From Terrimonas_B sp041743125 (GTDB taxonomy: Bacteria; Bacteroidota; Bacteroidia; Chitinophagales; Chitinophagaceae): a stretch of 64,000 nt of DNA. The notes beneath the pieces are model-generated. The model had not been told where the DNA came from. It saw nothing but the letters and a program-made list of their open reading frames with translations, and ran no database searches. The stretch is from positions 51,616-115,615 of the forward strand of contig JBGTNK010000171.1 in the NCBI GenBank assembly GCA_041743125.1. The letters are read 5' to 3'. The number at the start of each line of letters is the position of its first letter. Position 1 is the first letter of the stretch. A program made the translations under genes and the position numbers. This document shows, piece by piece, positions 44,065 to 53,427 of this stretch.

Positions 44065-45966
44065 ATGGCTATTCTTTCTACTTTTAGAAACTGTTACTTA
44101 ATTATTCTTCCTTGTCTTTTTTTTATAGCCGATATTCCGGCGCAAACTATTGGATCTTTTTCTTCAGTTTCTCCAGGACCGCAAACAGAAAATTTTTTAA
44201 TACCCACAACACACACTTTTCAGCGATTAATAAAAACAGGTGACCCTCTTACACTTGGGGGCACATTAGGCAGCAATCTTGATTTTACCGGGTATGTTCC
44301 CATCAGCGGGAGCAGCAGAAACGGTTACGTATCGATTAGCAGTGAGACCACACCTGCAGAATGCGCTATCCTGGAAGTTTATTATGACTACCCTACCCAC
44401 ACATGGAATACAGGAACCAGTGGTAAAGTGCCCTTTTCTATTGGCACTGCCACATCAGATCTGGGAAATGTAAGTCGATTTTGTTCGGGAACTATTACCC
44501 CCCGTAATACAATAATGGTTTGTGAGGAAACGACATCGGGAGGAAACATAAACAGTTCTGTTGACGGGTATGAGGATGTAGGTTGGGTCATTGAAATAAA
44601 TCCCGTCACCCGCACCGTCATCGATCACAACGGAGATGGACGATCGGATAAATTATGGGCATTGGGAAGGCAGGCTCATGAAAACGTGGCTATAAAAAGC
44701 GATGAGTCTGTTTTGTATTGGGGAGCTGATGCCAATCCCACCGGTTATTTATACAAGTTTGTTCCCACAATCGCCGGTAATTATACCAGCGGAACTTTAT
44801 ATGTATTGCATACGACTGCAGCGCTGGGATCTGGTAGCTGGGTAGAATTGCTTAATCCCTCATCAACAGTAGCCAACAGGAACAACACGGTAGGGTTAAG
44901 TGCCGGTGCATATAATTTTAATGGAATAGAAGATGCTGAAATAGGACCTGACGGGAAAATATATTTTGCTGCTAAAGGGCCTGGTGTGGTATACCGTCTT
45001 TCCGATGATGGTACCACAGTAAACAACCTGGAAGTTTTTGTTGCATCGGTCAATTATGATGTAGATGGCCCGGGCCCATTAGGTACTGAACCCTGGGGTA
45101 CGGGTAATGACAATCTTGCTTTTGATATGGAAGGAAACCTTTGGGTCTTGCAGGATGGTAGTCGTAACCATATTTGGGTGGTAGCACCAACACATACTGC
45201 CGCTGCACCGCAAATCAGGCTGTTTGGCAAAACACCGGCAGGCAGCGAACCCACCGGCATCACCTTCACACCTGATAACAAATTTATGTTTATATCATTT
45301 CAGCATCCTAGTTCTGGCAACACCGCTGTGCAAACAGATGCCGCCGGCAATAGCGTTATTTTTAATACCAGCACAACAGTGGTGGTTGCCCGCACCGAGG
45401 CTTTAGGGCCACTGGCCACTTTGCCTGTTACCTTCACTAATTTTTCACTAAAACCAATAAGCAACGGAATTGTCATTGAGTGGAGTGTAGCCCAGGCTTT
45501 CAATCATTCACATTTTGCAATAGAACGCTCTGCGGACGGAAGCCACTTTGAAGAAATTTACCGAAACCATGAAATAGTAACCGATTATGAAAGCCGATCC
45601 TTTAAATATACCGATCACTCCCTTCGTACCGCGAAAGTTTTTTACCGGATAAAACAATCTGACAAAAATGGCTCCATTCGTTTTACAGAAATAAGATCTT
45701 TAACATGGAAGGATACAGACCTGCCGGTTATTTTTCCGGTACCGGCTACAAACTATGTCAACATTAGATATACTTCCGGTGAGGAAACCAAAATCTATAT
45801 TTCCATCGTTGACCAATCCGGACGCAGCATGCAAAAAGAAAAAAGAAAAGTAATAAAGGGAATAAATAATATAGTGATGAACATACAAAAATTAAGCAAA
45901 GGAAATTATTCGCTGATTATTCGGGATGGGGAACGTAAGTCACATTATTCGTTTGTGAAGTTTTAG
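44065..45966 (+). CDS. Secreted PhoX-like (DUF839) beta-propeller protein with T9SS sorting domain
   Basis: The 633-residue preprotein has an N-terminal signal peptide (cleavage near FIADIPAQ) and a PhoX/DUF839-like beta-propeller. The propeller shows VSRFCSGTITPRNTIMVCEET, ENVAIKSDESVLYWG, and IEDAEIGPDGKIYFAAKGPG. Real PhoX enzymes are calcium-iron alkaline phosphatases. The iron-ligating cysteine region may be the RFCSGT block, but this is inferred. A T9SS type A sorting domain occupies about residues 555-633: VIFPVPATNYVNIRY opens it and SLIIRDGERKSHYSFVKF closes it. The protein is probably surface-exposed or released and may act on organic phosphate. Confidence 0.85.
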   Translation: MAILSTFRNCYLIILPCLFFIADIPAQTIGSFSSVSPGPQTENFLIPTTHTFQRLIKTGDPLTLGGTLGSNLDFTGYVPISGSSRNGYVSISSETTPAECAILEVYYDYPTHTWNTGTSGKVPFSIGTATSDLGNVSRFCSGTITPRNTIMVCEETTSGGNINSSVDGYEDVGWVIEINPVTRTVIDHNGDGRSDKLWALGRQAHENVAIKSDESVLYWGADANPTGYLYKFVPTIAGNYTSGTLYVLHTTAALGSGSWVELLNPSSTVANRNNTVGLSAGAYNFNGIEDAEIGPDGKIYFAAKGPGVVYRLSDDGTTVNNLEVFVASVNYDVDGPGPLGTEPWGTGNDNLAFDMEGNLWVLQDGSRNHIWVVAPTHTAAAPQIRLFGKTPAGSEPTGITFTPDNKFMFISFQHPSSGNTAVQTDAAGNSVIFNTSTTVVVARTEALGPLATLPVTFTNFSLKPISNGIVIEWSVAQAFNHSHFAIERSADGSHFEEIYRNHEIVTDYESRSFKYTDHSLRTAKVFYRIKQSDKNGSIRFTEIRSLTWKDTDLPVIFPVPATNYVNIRYTSGEETKIYISIVDQSGRSMQKEKRKVIKGINNIVMNIQKLSKGNYSLIIRDGERKSHYSFVKF

Positions 45967-46004
45967 GAGATTTTCATTTACTTAATTATAGAAAACTTAC
46001 AAAT

Positions 46005-46436
46005 TCAATACAGAACCTCAATCAGGTTATCATCATAGGTGAAATTTGTAACAGTCCATCCTGACTCACTGTTATAAATTGTAAAATCAAATTTCAAAAA
46101 GTATTTTTGAAACTTTAAAAGATAAAAGCGTTTGGTTATAATGTTCTTTATATTTCTCTCGCCAATAAATTCATAGTTCATGATTTTTCCATAAGAAGGA
46201 AATACATTGTTCATTTGATCTGTCACCGTTTCCAATAAGCCATCAAGCGTTGAATCCTCAATTGCAGAAATATGTTTTAATAAATCAAATGCCTCAGTAA
46301 AATGGCTTATCTGAAAAAGATGCATGAATTTGTCGCATTCTGAATTAATTTTTTACTTTTCTTTATCAGCCTTTGTCTGTCCAAAGGATAGCAATACACA
46401 AAAAGAAAAAAGAATTGCCATAATAAACTTTGGCAT
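46005..46436 (-). pseudogene. Small secreted protein broken by an in-frame stop
   Basis: From ATG 46436 the frame reads MPKFIMAILFSFCVLLSFGQ, a good signal peptide, then TKADKEK and a TAA at 46353-46355. The same frame continues without a start codon as KINSECDKFMHLFQISHFTEAFDLLKH and on to residue LY at the stop at 46005, which gives a plausible protein of about 143 residues. A single base change in one codon (TAA from AAA, CAA, GAA or similar) would repair it. The downstream ATG at 46325 would make a cytoplasmic protein without a signal. This may be a nonsense mutation, a sequencing error or read-through. The family is not recognised. Confidence 0.65.
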
Positions 46437-46625
46437 ATAATTAAATTAAAGGTTGAATAGACGAAATCTTATAGTCAAAATAAAAATAGTGAAATTCCTT
46501 TCATCATTAACCTGATCGGTTAAATAACCAAATCTCGCCCTTAGTAAAATCACAAGTAGTTTTCCGTTTTCAAAGCTGTATTATTTTCTATTACTTTACA
46601 CCAGTAAGAGTTAAAATCCACTATC

Positions 46626-48233
46626 GTGAAAAAAGCCGCCACCCTGTTTATACTTTGTATAAGCATCTTCATTGCTACAGGCCAGCCCTCCCCTGATACT
46701 TCGGGCACACTGATAACGCAAAAGGAAAATATCATTAAAACTTCAACTGTTATCAAGGTTGAAAATTTAGGTCCCAACATAAATACTGAATTACCGGAAC
46801 TGAGGCCCACGGTTTCTGCTGACGGAAATTTATTATTCTTTATCTGTGAAAATGATCCCCACAATACAAAATACAGATCCGTCAATAACTCGCAGGATAT
46901 CTGGTATGCTGAAAGAGATAGTTCGGGCAAATGGGGAGGAGCTATTCACCTGGGTTATCCCCTGAATACGTACCATTATAATGCAGTCTTTTGGATATCC
47001 CCGGATAATAATAAAATATTAATAAGGAATGCTTTTATTGATGGCGATTATGTGGGTAACGGCGTCAGTTTAAGTTACAGGACCATCAATGGAGGTTGGA
47101 GTAAACCCAATGCTCTAAAAATAAAAAATTTCCAGAAGTATGATAATGGAAGGCAGTATGGAGCTACCATGAGTCATGATGGAAACACTCTTTTACTTTA
47201 CCTGGCCCCGGTTAAAGGCAGTTACAATAATGATATCTATGCTTGTTTTTTGCAGAAGGACAACACATGGTCTGAGCCCAAAACCCTGGGCAAAACTATA
47301 AACCTCCCCAACTATGATGAAATGACGCCCTACCTGGCTCCTGATGGTGTAACCTTGTATTTCAGCAGCAACCGGCCTGGTGGTTTAGGGGAAAATGATA
47401 TCTGGATGACCAAACGGTTGGACAGCAGCTGGCAAAAATGGAGCAACCCGGTGAACCTTGGCGAACCCATCAATACACCTGAATGGGATGCTTTCTTTAC
47501 TCTCGATGCCGGGGGTGAATATGCTTATCTCACCAACAGTACGGATACATATGGTGAAAGTGATATTGTAAGGGTAAAATTATTGGAAAGAGAAAGACCT
47601 GATCCCGTTGTACTCGTTAAAGGGAACGTGTATAATAAGAAAACAAATGAACCACTCAGCGCTTCGCTGGTATATGAAACCCTTCCAGACGGTATAGAGG
47701 CCGGAAATGGTATTTCTAATCCGGATGATGGGGCTTTTAAAATCGTATTACCCTACGATAAAAACTACTCAATAAAAGCCACTGCTGACAAATTTTTTGC
47801 GCAGTCAGAAAATCTGAATCTCGACTCATTAGTGAAAGTAGGATATAAAGAAATACACAAAGACCTGTACCTGGTACCAATAGAAATTGGCCAGGTGGTA
47901 AGATTAAACAATGTGTTTTTTGATTTCGACAAATGGGATCTGCGTGCTGAATCTCATCTTGAATTGAACAGGGTTGTAAAATTATTAAATGAAAACCCTG
48001 CTATAGAAATTGAAATGAGTGCTCACACCGATAGCTACGGCACAGACGAGTATAATTTTAAACTAAGTGATAACAGGGCCCGCTCGGTAATGGAATATAT
48101 CCTGGCAAAGGGAATAGCTCAAAACAGGATCATCTCAAAAGGCTATGGAGAAACGAAACCGGTAGTGGCGAATGACACCCCGGAAAACAGGCAATTGAAC
48201 CGACGGGTAGAGTTTACTATTTTAAAAAATTGA
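46626..48233 (+). CDS. OmpA-family outer-membrane protein with PD40 propeller
   Basis: The 535-residue protein starts with GTG and a signal peptide (VKKAATLFILCISIFIATGQ, first residue read as Met). A PD40/WD40-like propeller follows, with repeats such as LPELRPTVSADGNLLFF, MSHDGNTLLLY and MTPYLAPDGVTLYFSSNRPGG. Then comes a short carboxypeptidase-regulatory-like segment (LVKGNVYNKKTNEPL), and an OmpA domain ends the protein (about 425-535: VFFDFDKWDLR ... AHTDSYGTDEYN, KLSDNRARSVMEY). OmpA domains bind peptidoglycan. The combination is common in Bacteroidota and includes a T9SS-linked peptide-binding group, but no gliding or T9SS gene is adjacent, so the role is open. Confidence 0.9.
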   Translation: MKKAATLFILCISIFIATGQPSPDTSGTLITQKENIIKTSTVIKVENLGPNINTELPELRPTVSADGNLLFFICENDPHNTKYRSVNNSQDIWYAERDSSGKWGGAIHLGYPLNTYHYNAVFWISPDNNKILIRNAFIDGDYVGNGVSLSYRTINGGWSKPNALKIKNFQKYDNGRQYGATMSHDGNTLLLYLAPVKGSYNNDIYACFLQKDNTWSEPKTLGKTINLPNYDEMTPYLAPDGVTLYFSSNRPGGLGENDIWMTKRLDSSWQKWSNPVNLGEPINTPEWDAFFTLDAGGEYAYLTNSTDTYGESDIVRVKLLERERPDPVVLVKGNVYNKKTNEPLSASLVYETLPDGIEAGNGISNPDDGAFKIVLPYDKNYSIKATADKFFAQSENLNLDSLVKVGYKEIHKDLYLVPIEIGQVVRLNNVFFDFDKWDLRAESHLELNRVVKLLNENPAIEIEMSAHTDSYGTDEYNFKLSDNRARSVMEYILAKGIAQNRIISKGYGETKPVVANDTPENRQLNRRVEFTILKN

Positions 48234-48278
48234 ACAATCCAATATTACAAATACCATCTATTACAAAAATCAACACCA

Positions 48279-48815
48279 ATGAAAACATTCCTCTTTGTTT
48301 CTTTAGCCGCCCTCTCCGTTGCATTCACTTCCTGCATGAAAGAAGCTTTTGACTATGAATCCCCGTTTGGATCTAAAATAAATACCTGGACATTTACAGA
48401 CGGAGTTAAAACTCAAAACGGACATTTCCTTGTTGACCCTGTTTTGCACACAACCATGGAGCCCAATAATACCTATACCCTTGAAATGAATGGAATGCAA
48501 AGCGGAACCGGCTATACCTTAAATATGGTCATTTCATTGGAGGATCTGGATTTTGCGGTTAGAAAATACCAATCCGGAATACAGGGATCCAATCTGTATA
48601 CTTCCTTCCACTTTTCGGGATCAGCAACCAGCAGGGATCCTATTTTTGTTTCTTCCAACACCGATCCGGGGGCTATAATGAATTACACTATTTCAAATTA
48701 TAATGTAAGTGATAATACCGTATCAATCACTTTCAGCGGTGAAGCTTTTGATGTTAATGGGCACCTGGTTAGTATATCAAATGGTAAAATGACCGCACGT
48801 ATAGTTAGAAAGTAA
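48279..48815 (+). CDS. Hypothetical lipoprotein
   Basis: The 178-residue protein has a lipoprotein signal (MKTFLFVSLAALSVAFTSC) with lipobox FTSC, so it is anchored to a membrane, probably the outer. The mature part is beta-rich with repeated polar strands (WTFTDGVKTQNGHF, TGYTLNMVISLEDLDF, YTISNYNVSDNTVSITFSGEAF). It resembles small Bacteroidota lipoproteins without a named family. It begins 46 bases after the OmpA/PD40 gene and is probably cotranscribed with it. Function unknown. Confidence 0.72.
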   Translation: MKTFLFVSLAALSVAFTSCMKEAFDYESPFGSKINTWTFTDGVKTQNGHFLVDPVLHTTMEPNNTYTLEMNGMQSGTGYTLNMVISLEDLDFAVRKYQSGIQGSNLYTSFHFSGSATSRDPIFVSSNTDPGAIMNYTISNYNVSDNTVSITFSGEAFDVNGHLVSISNGKMTARIVRK

Positions 48816-48848
48816 AGCCAGCCCTTTATTAGCCTTAAATATTTTTCG

Positions 48849-48900
48849 GCCCGTACAATTCAGATACAGGTAAGTATTTTGAATTTGCGGGCTTTTATTT
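48849..48900 (+). terminator. Possible terminator after the lipoprotein gene
   Basis: GCCCG (48849-48853) can pair with CGGGC (48888-48892), followed by TTTTATTTTTTTT. The loop is long (34 bases), so the stem may instead form from a smaller internal structure, but the T-run is strong. Confidence 0.4.
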
Positions 48901-49060
48901 TTTTTCTACTCCTGAGGCATTTCCGTGCGGATTTTTCCATATTTGACTTCCTGGAATTTAAAGGATGTCCGGCTACCGCCAGCGAGACGCCAGAACTGGA
49001 TTATTCAAGGGCGTTAAATTTTCTGAAACCTGGCACTTGTTAAAGAGGTGAAAAAACTCC

Positions 49061-49270
49061 GTGAAAAATTTTATAAAAAAAATCGGACCTTACCCTAAAT
49101 TATTACCTTTAAGCTGGCTTTATCCAATACAGATATCACTGTTCATAGATGCAGAAGAACAGTATCTTAAAAGAAAGGACCCGAAAAATAGGCCTTATAT
49201 TATGGGCATTCCTGATTTAAATCCAGGGCATTTTCACTACTCCGGCGTTATTGTCAAGCAAAATTTTTAG
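49061..49270 (+). CDS. Doubtful short ORF
   Basis: The 69-residue frame starts with GTG and reads MKNFIKKIGPYPKLLPLSWLY, then IQISLFIDAEEQYLKRKDPKNRP, ending in HYSGVIVKQNF. There is no recognisable domain or signal peptide, and it has no ribosome-binding signal. The composition (lysine, proline and aromatic residues) is not clearly random, so it may be a remnant of a longer gene. I list it at low confidence because it lies in an otherwise empty stretch. Confidence 0.25.
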   Translation: MKNFIKKIGPYPKLLPLSWLYPIQISLFIDAEEQYLKRKDPKNRPYIMGIPDLNPGHFHYSGVIVKQNF

Positions 49271-49341
49271 AGCCATTATATCAAATGCAGGTTTTAGTCC
49301 ATTTCTTAATAATCAAAAACGTTCAAAGACATTTTTCTCGC

Positions 49342-49419
49342 TTACAAATTCCATTTTGCTGAACTTTTGTCATCACAGGCGTTAGCATCCCAGTCTCGCC
49401 ATTCGATAATTTTCTTCAT
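49342..49419 (-). CDS. Doubtful short fragment
   Basis: The minus strand reads MKKIIEWRDWDANACDDKSSAKW, ending in NL and TAA. The frame is open for about 16 more codons upstream without a start (SFLELSERTDHFE). It is more protein-like than random sequence, but too short to call real. It may be the tail of a decayed gene. Confidence 0.18.
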   Translation of the reverse strand: MKKIIEWRDWDANACDDKSSAKWNL

Positions 49420-49489
49420 TTCAAAATGATCCGTTCTCTCTGATAATTCTAAGAACGAATTAATTTTTAATAGTTAAAAACTAAATTTT

Positions 49490-50926
49490 ATGGACTCCTC
49501 AACGTTGGAAAAACTACCAGGGACCTACCAAATTAATGAACTGGCCCTTCAAAATTTCAAAAGTAACATTCACGGAAAAGTGATTTTGAAAGGCGATAGT
49601 CATTATGATGAAGCCCGCAAAATATATAACGGAATGATAGATAAGCGACCTGCAATAATTGTACAATGTCAGAATACAGCAGATGTTATTAGCTGCGTAA
49701 ACTTTGCAAGAGAAAATAATATTCTCCTGGCCATTCGGGGTGGAGGACATAATGCCGGTGGCCTTGGCATTTGTGATAATGGATTAGTAATTGACTTTTC
49801 ATTGATGAAAGAAATTAAAATTGACGCTGCCGGCAAAAATGTTTCAGTGCAAGCAGGCTGCCTGTTAAAAGAATTAGACGCTGCGACACATGAAATTGGA
49901 ATGGCAGTACCGGCAGGTATTTTTGGCACAACCGGTGTGGCAGGTCTAACATTGGGTGGTGGCCTTGGACATTTGACAAGGCAATACGGCCTGTCTATTG
50001 ATAATCTTTTAGAAGCAGAAGTGGTATTAGCAAGTGGTAGTATAGTAAAAGCCTCTGCTACGGAAAATCCCGATCTCTTTTGGGCCTTGCGGGGAGGTGG
50101 TGGAAATTTTGGTGTTGTGATTTCATTCTTGTTTAAATTAAACCCGGCTCATACTATTTATGGCGGACCTATGCTTTGGCATATTGAGGACTCTGAAGAA
50201 ATGATGCAGTGGTATCATCATTTTATTACTAATGCACCTGAAAATATTAATGGTTTTTTTGCATTTCTTACTGTTCCGCCTTTTGAGCCGTTCCCCGAAC
50301 ATTTGCACATGAAAAAAATGTGTGGAATTGTATGGTGTTATACAGGCGATTTGGATCAAGCTGAAGAAGTATTTAAACCCATCCGGGCTGTTAAAACACC
50401 GGCGCTTGATTTTGTGGGGCCCATGCCATTCCCTGCATTGCAAACTATGTTTGATGGCTTGTATCCACCGGGATTGCAATGGTACTGGAAAGCTGATTTT
50501 GCAAAAGATCTGAATAAAGAAGCGATAAAATTACATGCACAGTATGGCAGAAAAATGCCTACACCACTATCCAGTATGCACATATATCCTGTAAATGGTG
50601 CAGCCTCTCGAATTAATAAGAATGAAACGGCCTGGAATTTCCGCAACGCAAATTATGCCGTTGTGATTGTAGGTGTTGATTCCGATCCTGCTAATAATGA
50701 TAAAACGATTAGTTGGGCAAAAGATTACTGGGCTTCCCTGCATCCACACTCATCCGGGGCAGCTTATATCAATTTTATGATGGAGGAAGGCGATGAAAGG
50801 ATCAAGGCAACCTATGGGGATAATTATAAAAAATTGGTAGAGGTAAAAACTCAATATGACCCGCAAAATTTATTCAGGGTTAATCAAAATATTCAACCAG
50901 CAGGCAAGCCGGAATTAAAGAATTAA
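49490..50926 (+). CDS. FAD-linked oxidoreductase (BBE-like)
   Basis: The 478-residue protein has the FAD_binding_4 domain. LLAIRGGGHNAGGLGICDNGLVIDFS (about residues 79-104) carries the histidine H87 to which FAD is usually linked. IFGTTGVAGLTLGGGLGHLTRQYGL and ASGSIVKASATENPDLFWALRGGGGNFGVV follow. The C-terminal berberine-bridge-like element is NYKKLVEVKTQYDPQNLFRVNQNIQP. Such flavoproteins oxidise alkaloids, sugars or hydroxylated compounds. There is no signal peptide, so it is cytoplasmic. The second covalent cysteine of BBE is not obvious, so the flavin may be linked once. The substrate is unknown. Confidence 0.9.
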   Translation: MDSSTLEKLPGTYQINELALQNFKSNIHGKVILKGDSHYDEARKIYNGMIDKRPAIIVQCQNTADVISCVNFARENNILLAIRGGGHNAGGLGICDNGLVIDFSLMKEIKIDAAGKNVSVQAGCLLKELDAATHEIGMAVPAGIFGTTGVAGLTLGGGLGHLTRQYGLSIDNLLEAEVVLASGSIVKASATENPDLFWALRGGGGNFGVVISFLFKLNPAHTIYGGPMLWHIEDSEEMMQWYHHFITNAPENINGFFAFLTVPPFEPFPEHLHMKKMCGIVWCYTGDLDQAEEVFKPIRAVKTPALDFVGPMPFPALQTMFDGLYPPGLQWYWKADFAKDLNKEAIKLHAQYGRKMPTPLSSMHIYPVNGAASRINKNETAWNFRNANYAVVIVGVDSDPANNDKTISWAKDYWASLHPHSSGAAYINFMMEEGDERIKATYGDNYKKLVEVKTQYDPQNLFRVNQNIQPAGKPELKN

Positions 50927-51062
50927 TCAACAAAAAATCGATTTCTCCGGAAATCCTCAAAGAAAATATGGAGGGAAACAGAAAACTATTTTTTTCGGGT
51001 TTACTGCGAACTGGGATCGTGAATTATCAGGCGGGCTAATACCGGCCACATTTATAATATTT

Positions 51063-51533
51063 TTACCGGACATACTTTTCAATGATCAACCTGTCAACAC
51101 CGAGACTTTCATTTTTTTCAACGCCACGCTGAATTAGAGTGTCCTTGTTGAAAGAAACTTCAAATTGAAAAGTATGTCCTTCCCATTCCCTGGCATCGCA
51201 ATAATCAAGTTGTTCGGTGTATTGATCGCCCTTGATAGAATATCGTCCACCACCGGAACTATAAATTGCCGTTGTAGAATCTTTACCCTTATTCAGATCA
51301 TGCCTCAAAAAAGCAAAATGAGAATTATTTATGATCTTGATCATTTGTTGATCTTTGGTATAATCTGTAAAAACCGTATCGCCTTTTTCAATGGTGATTC
51401 CGGAAATTAATTTCCACGTACCTTCTATGTTACGGTCAGAAGGCGCCGTTTCGATATTATTTTGCCCGCAGGAAAATAAGGTAATGGTTAATAAATAAAA
51501 CGGCAGATAACCGGTAACAATTTTAATTTTCAT
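51063..51533 (-). CDS. Lipocalin-like lipoprotein
   Basis: The 156-residue protein has a lipobox LFSC at C22 after the export signal and then a lipocalin-like beta-barrel opening (RNIEGTWKLISGITIEKGDTVF), which is common in Bacteroidota small lipoproteins. Cysteine-bearing and aromatic strands follow (DYCDAREWEGHTFQFEVSF). Lipocalin-like domains bind small lipophilic molecules, but no ligand is known. It is a single minus-strand gene, convergent with the flavoprotein gene at 50926. The call is by domain opening and length only. Confidence 0.7.
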   Translation of the reverse strand: MKIKIVTGYLPFYLLTITLFSCGQNNIETAPSDRNIEGTWKLISGITIEKGDTVFTDYTKDQQMIKIINNSHFAFLRHDLNKGKDSTTAIYSSGGGRYSIKGDQYTEQLDYCDAREWEGHTFQFEVSFNKDTLIQRGVEKNESLGVDRLIIEKYVR

Positions 51534-51707
51534 GTTCTTAGAGTTTAGTTTCTTTTATGGCAAGATAATAATTGTCTTACTGCTTTGAATTTATATCTGT
51601 AACAATAGCTTTAAAGACCGCATCGTGATTTTCATGGTAAATTGACCTGCAAAGCTTTTTTTGATTTCATTTCTCAAATAGGTTAAATTCACAATAAACT
51701 AATCATT

Positions 51708-52121
51708 ATGAAAAAGACATTGTCGCTGACCGCGGTAATTTTCTTCGCCATCAGCCTGCTTGTATCCTGCTCCAAAAGCACTAAGGATAATTTCACCCCT
51801 TCAACTTCCCGCACAGCTGACCGGGTAATAAATGCAACAGTAGCTCCCGGCCAAACATATATCCTGACTATATCTACTTCCGGAGAGGCCAATATCAGTA
51901 AACAAGCTTCTCATTTTCTTGTCAGTGAAACGGGTGTAGACGAAAAAAATGGAGCCCTTATATACAAATATCTTCCTGCCACCGGCTTTACCGGCACCGA
52001 TGAAGTTGTACTAACTCACCGGACTGATATATATAAAAGCGGTTCTGATTGCAATTATGGTGGTGATAGCAGGAGCAGTCATGCCTCATCTATCTCTATT
52101 AAATTTAATGTTGCCAGGTAG
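51708..52121 (+). CDS. Hypothetical lipoprotein
   Basis: The 137-residue protein has a lipoprotein signal with lipobox LVSC at C21. The mature part, INATVAPGQTYILTISTSGEANISKQASHF and GTDEVVLTHRTDIYK, is a beta-strand-rich domain with a Gly/Ser-rich tail (CNYGGDSRSSHASS). No family is recognised. It is divergent from the lipocalin-like gene and convergent with the VOC gene. Likely exported to the envelope. Function unknown. Confidence 0.68.
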   Translation: MKKTLSLTAVIFFAISLLVSCSKSTKDNFTPSTSRTADRVINATVAPGQTYILTISTSGEANISKQASHFLVSETGVDEKNGALIYKYLPATGFTGTDEVVLTHRTDIYKSGSDCNYGGDSRSSHASSISIKFNVAR

Positions 52122-52142
52122 CAGACATTCTTTCTGCTCGCT

Positions 52143-52520
52143 TCAATAATTTATTTTAATTATTGACCGTCCGTCTATTTCCTGCCCCACAAAAAGTAAA
52201 GCATTCGTTTGAGGAATGCCAACATGAAATTCTTTCATTCCATAGTCTCTTTCAAAAGGAGGCCGAACTTTTATTCCTTCCAGTTTATCTTTTATTGAAT
52301 TCCATAATTCATCCAGGCCATCTATTTCTAAATAAAATTCCATCTGACCAATTTTAGTTCCTGCTTGCAGAATATGCACTGTAAGGTTGTTCCTCAAAAT
52401 GATAACATAGGTTTTATCGTCTCTTTCAATATTAAATTTCAGAATATCTGTAAAAAATAAAAGCGTTTCCCTGATGTTGAAAGAAGGAAGCATAGGACTC
52501 AGATATAAAGCTTTATACAT
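52143..52520 (-). CDS. VOC (glyoxalase/bleomycin-resistance) superfamily protein
   Basis: The 125-residue protein is a single VOC domain: LPSFNIRETLLFFTDILKFNIERDD at the start and MEFYLEIDGLDELWNSIKD in the middle. The family includes glyoxalase I, dioxygenases and bleomycin-binding proteins. Metal-site residues are not all evident, so binding rather than catalysis is possible. Its substrate is unknown. It sits 10 bases after the ankyrin gene in the same direction, which suggests cotranscription. Confidence 0.82.
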   Translation of the reverse strand: MYKALYLSPMLPSFNIRETLLFFTDILKFNIERDDKTYVIILRNNLTVHILQAGTKIGQMEFYLEIDGLDELWNSIKDKLEGIKVRPPFERDYGMKEFHVGIPQTNALLFVGQEIDGRSIIKINY

Positions 52521-52530
52521 AAACAGGCTT

Positions 52531-53274
52531 TTATTGTTTTAGATAAGCACAAGGAACGTTTACCGGAGAATAGTCAATGCCATACCTTTTATGCAATAGT
52601 GTTGTAACTATATTGGAGATCGTCTTTTCATCTCTGTGCATTTGCGGAAGAAGGCCCATCATAGCATAACTGACCGGGTTGACAGATGGTATCAGGGTTT
52701 CCCACTCATACCCCTTGCCCCAGATCAGCCCGGGAACGGTTATCTCAAGGTCAGCACCATGAGCGAGCAGGAAATCCATCATATTTGCGGAGTTGTTGGA
52801 GTTTTGATTAACCGTATGGAAGATGGGGGTTTGGCCCCCAAAACCTTTTTCATCAATACCTGCTGAAGCATTTACATCTGCTCCATGTTTTACCAGTACT
52901 TCAGCGCAGGATACATGATTAAATTCAGCGCTTATATGTAAAAGAGTAGCTTCCAGCAAAGGGGTATAGGCACAGCGTAGTGAATACTTTTTTAAGAAGG
53001 CGACGGGTTTATCTTCCAATTGCTGATCCAGCCATTTGGCGTCATCGGATAAGACAGCTAACAATATTTTATCTTCAAACGCAAGCCCGTGTTCGATAAA
53101 AACCTTGACACAATCTTTAAAGCTGGGACTCCTTGTATATTCACTGGTCAACTCATAAATCAGGGGCAGCCCTCTGAAATGATCATTAGAGTCAATGCCC
53201 TGAGCTAAACATTTTCTTATACCTTCTGGCGAATGAAGTTCTATTTGTGTTACCAGTTCTTGCAAATAGTCCAT
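52531..53274 (-). CDS. Ankyrin-repeat protein
   Basis: From the preferred ATG at 53274 the protein has 247 residues and begins MDYLQELVTQIELHSPEGIRKCL. An ATG 19 codons upstream (53331) adds a stretch unlike the rest, so the later one is chosen with moderate confidence. Ankyrin repeats are recognisable in LLEATLLHISAEFNHVSCAEVLVKHGADVNAS and TPIFHTVNQNSNNSANMMDFLLAHGADLEI, with the G-A-D-x-[NE] turns. Ankyrin proteins bind partners, and this one is cytoplasmic with no signal. It is followed after 10 bases by the VOC gene. Confidence 0.85.
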   Translation of the reverse strand: MDYLQELVTQIELHSPEGIRKCLAQGIDSNDHFRGLPLIYELTSEYTRSPSFKDCVKVFIEHGLAFEDKILLAVLSDDAKWLDQQLEDKPVAFLKKYSLRCAYTPLLEATLLHISAEFNHVSCAEVLVKHGADVNASAGIDEKGFGGQTPIFHTVNQNSNNSANMMDFLLAHGADLEITVPGLIWGKGYEWETLIPSVNPVSYAMMGLLPQMHRDEKTISNIVTTLLHKRYGIDYSPVNVPCAYLKQ

Positions 53275-53427
53275 AAAATCAATTTGGCAAAATGAGTTGC
53301 CCCATCGCATCAATTGTTTTAAAATATTCAATGAAACGTTGCAGAAAGTTAATAAAATAATTTGTACACTTAGAAGTTGATTGAATTAATTAAAAAAAAG
53401 GATTATACATTTATCAATCATTATTAT

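Larger units (their letters stand above)
48816..49489. other. Long region with only doubtful fragments
   Basis: This 674-base gap holds the possible terminator at its start, a GTG-start ORF at 49061-49270 (69 residues), and a minus-strand fragment at 49342-49419 (25 residues from the ATG, with about 16 further open codons upstream lacking a start). None matches a family I know. It looks like decayed sequence between the lipoprotein and FAD-oxidoreductase genes. Confidence 0.5.
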
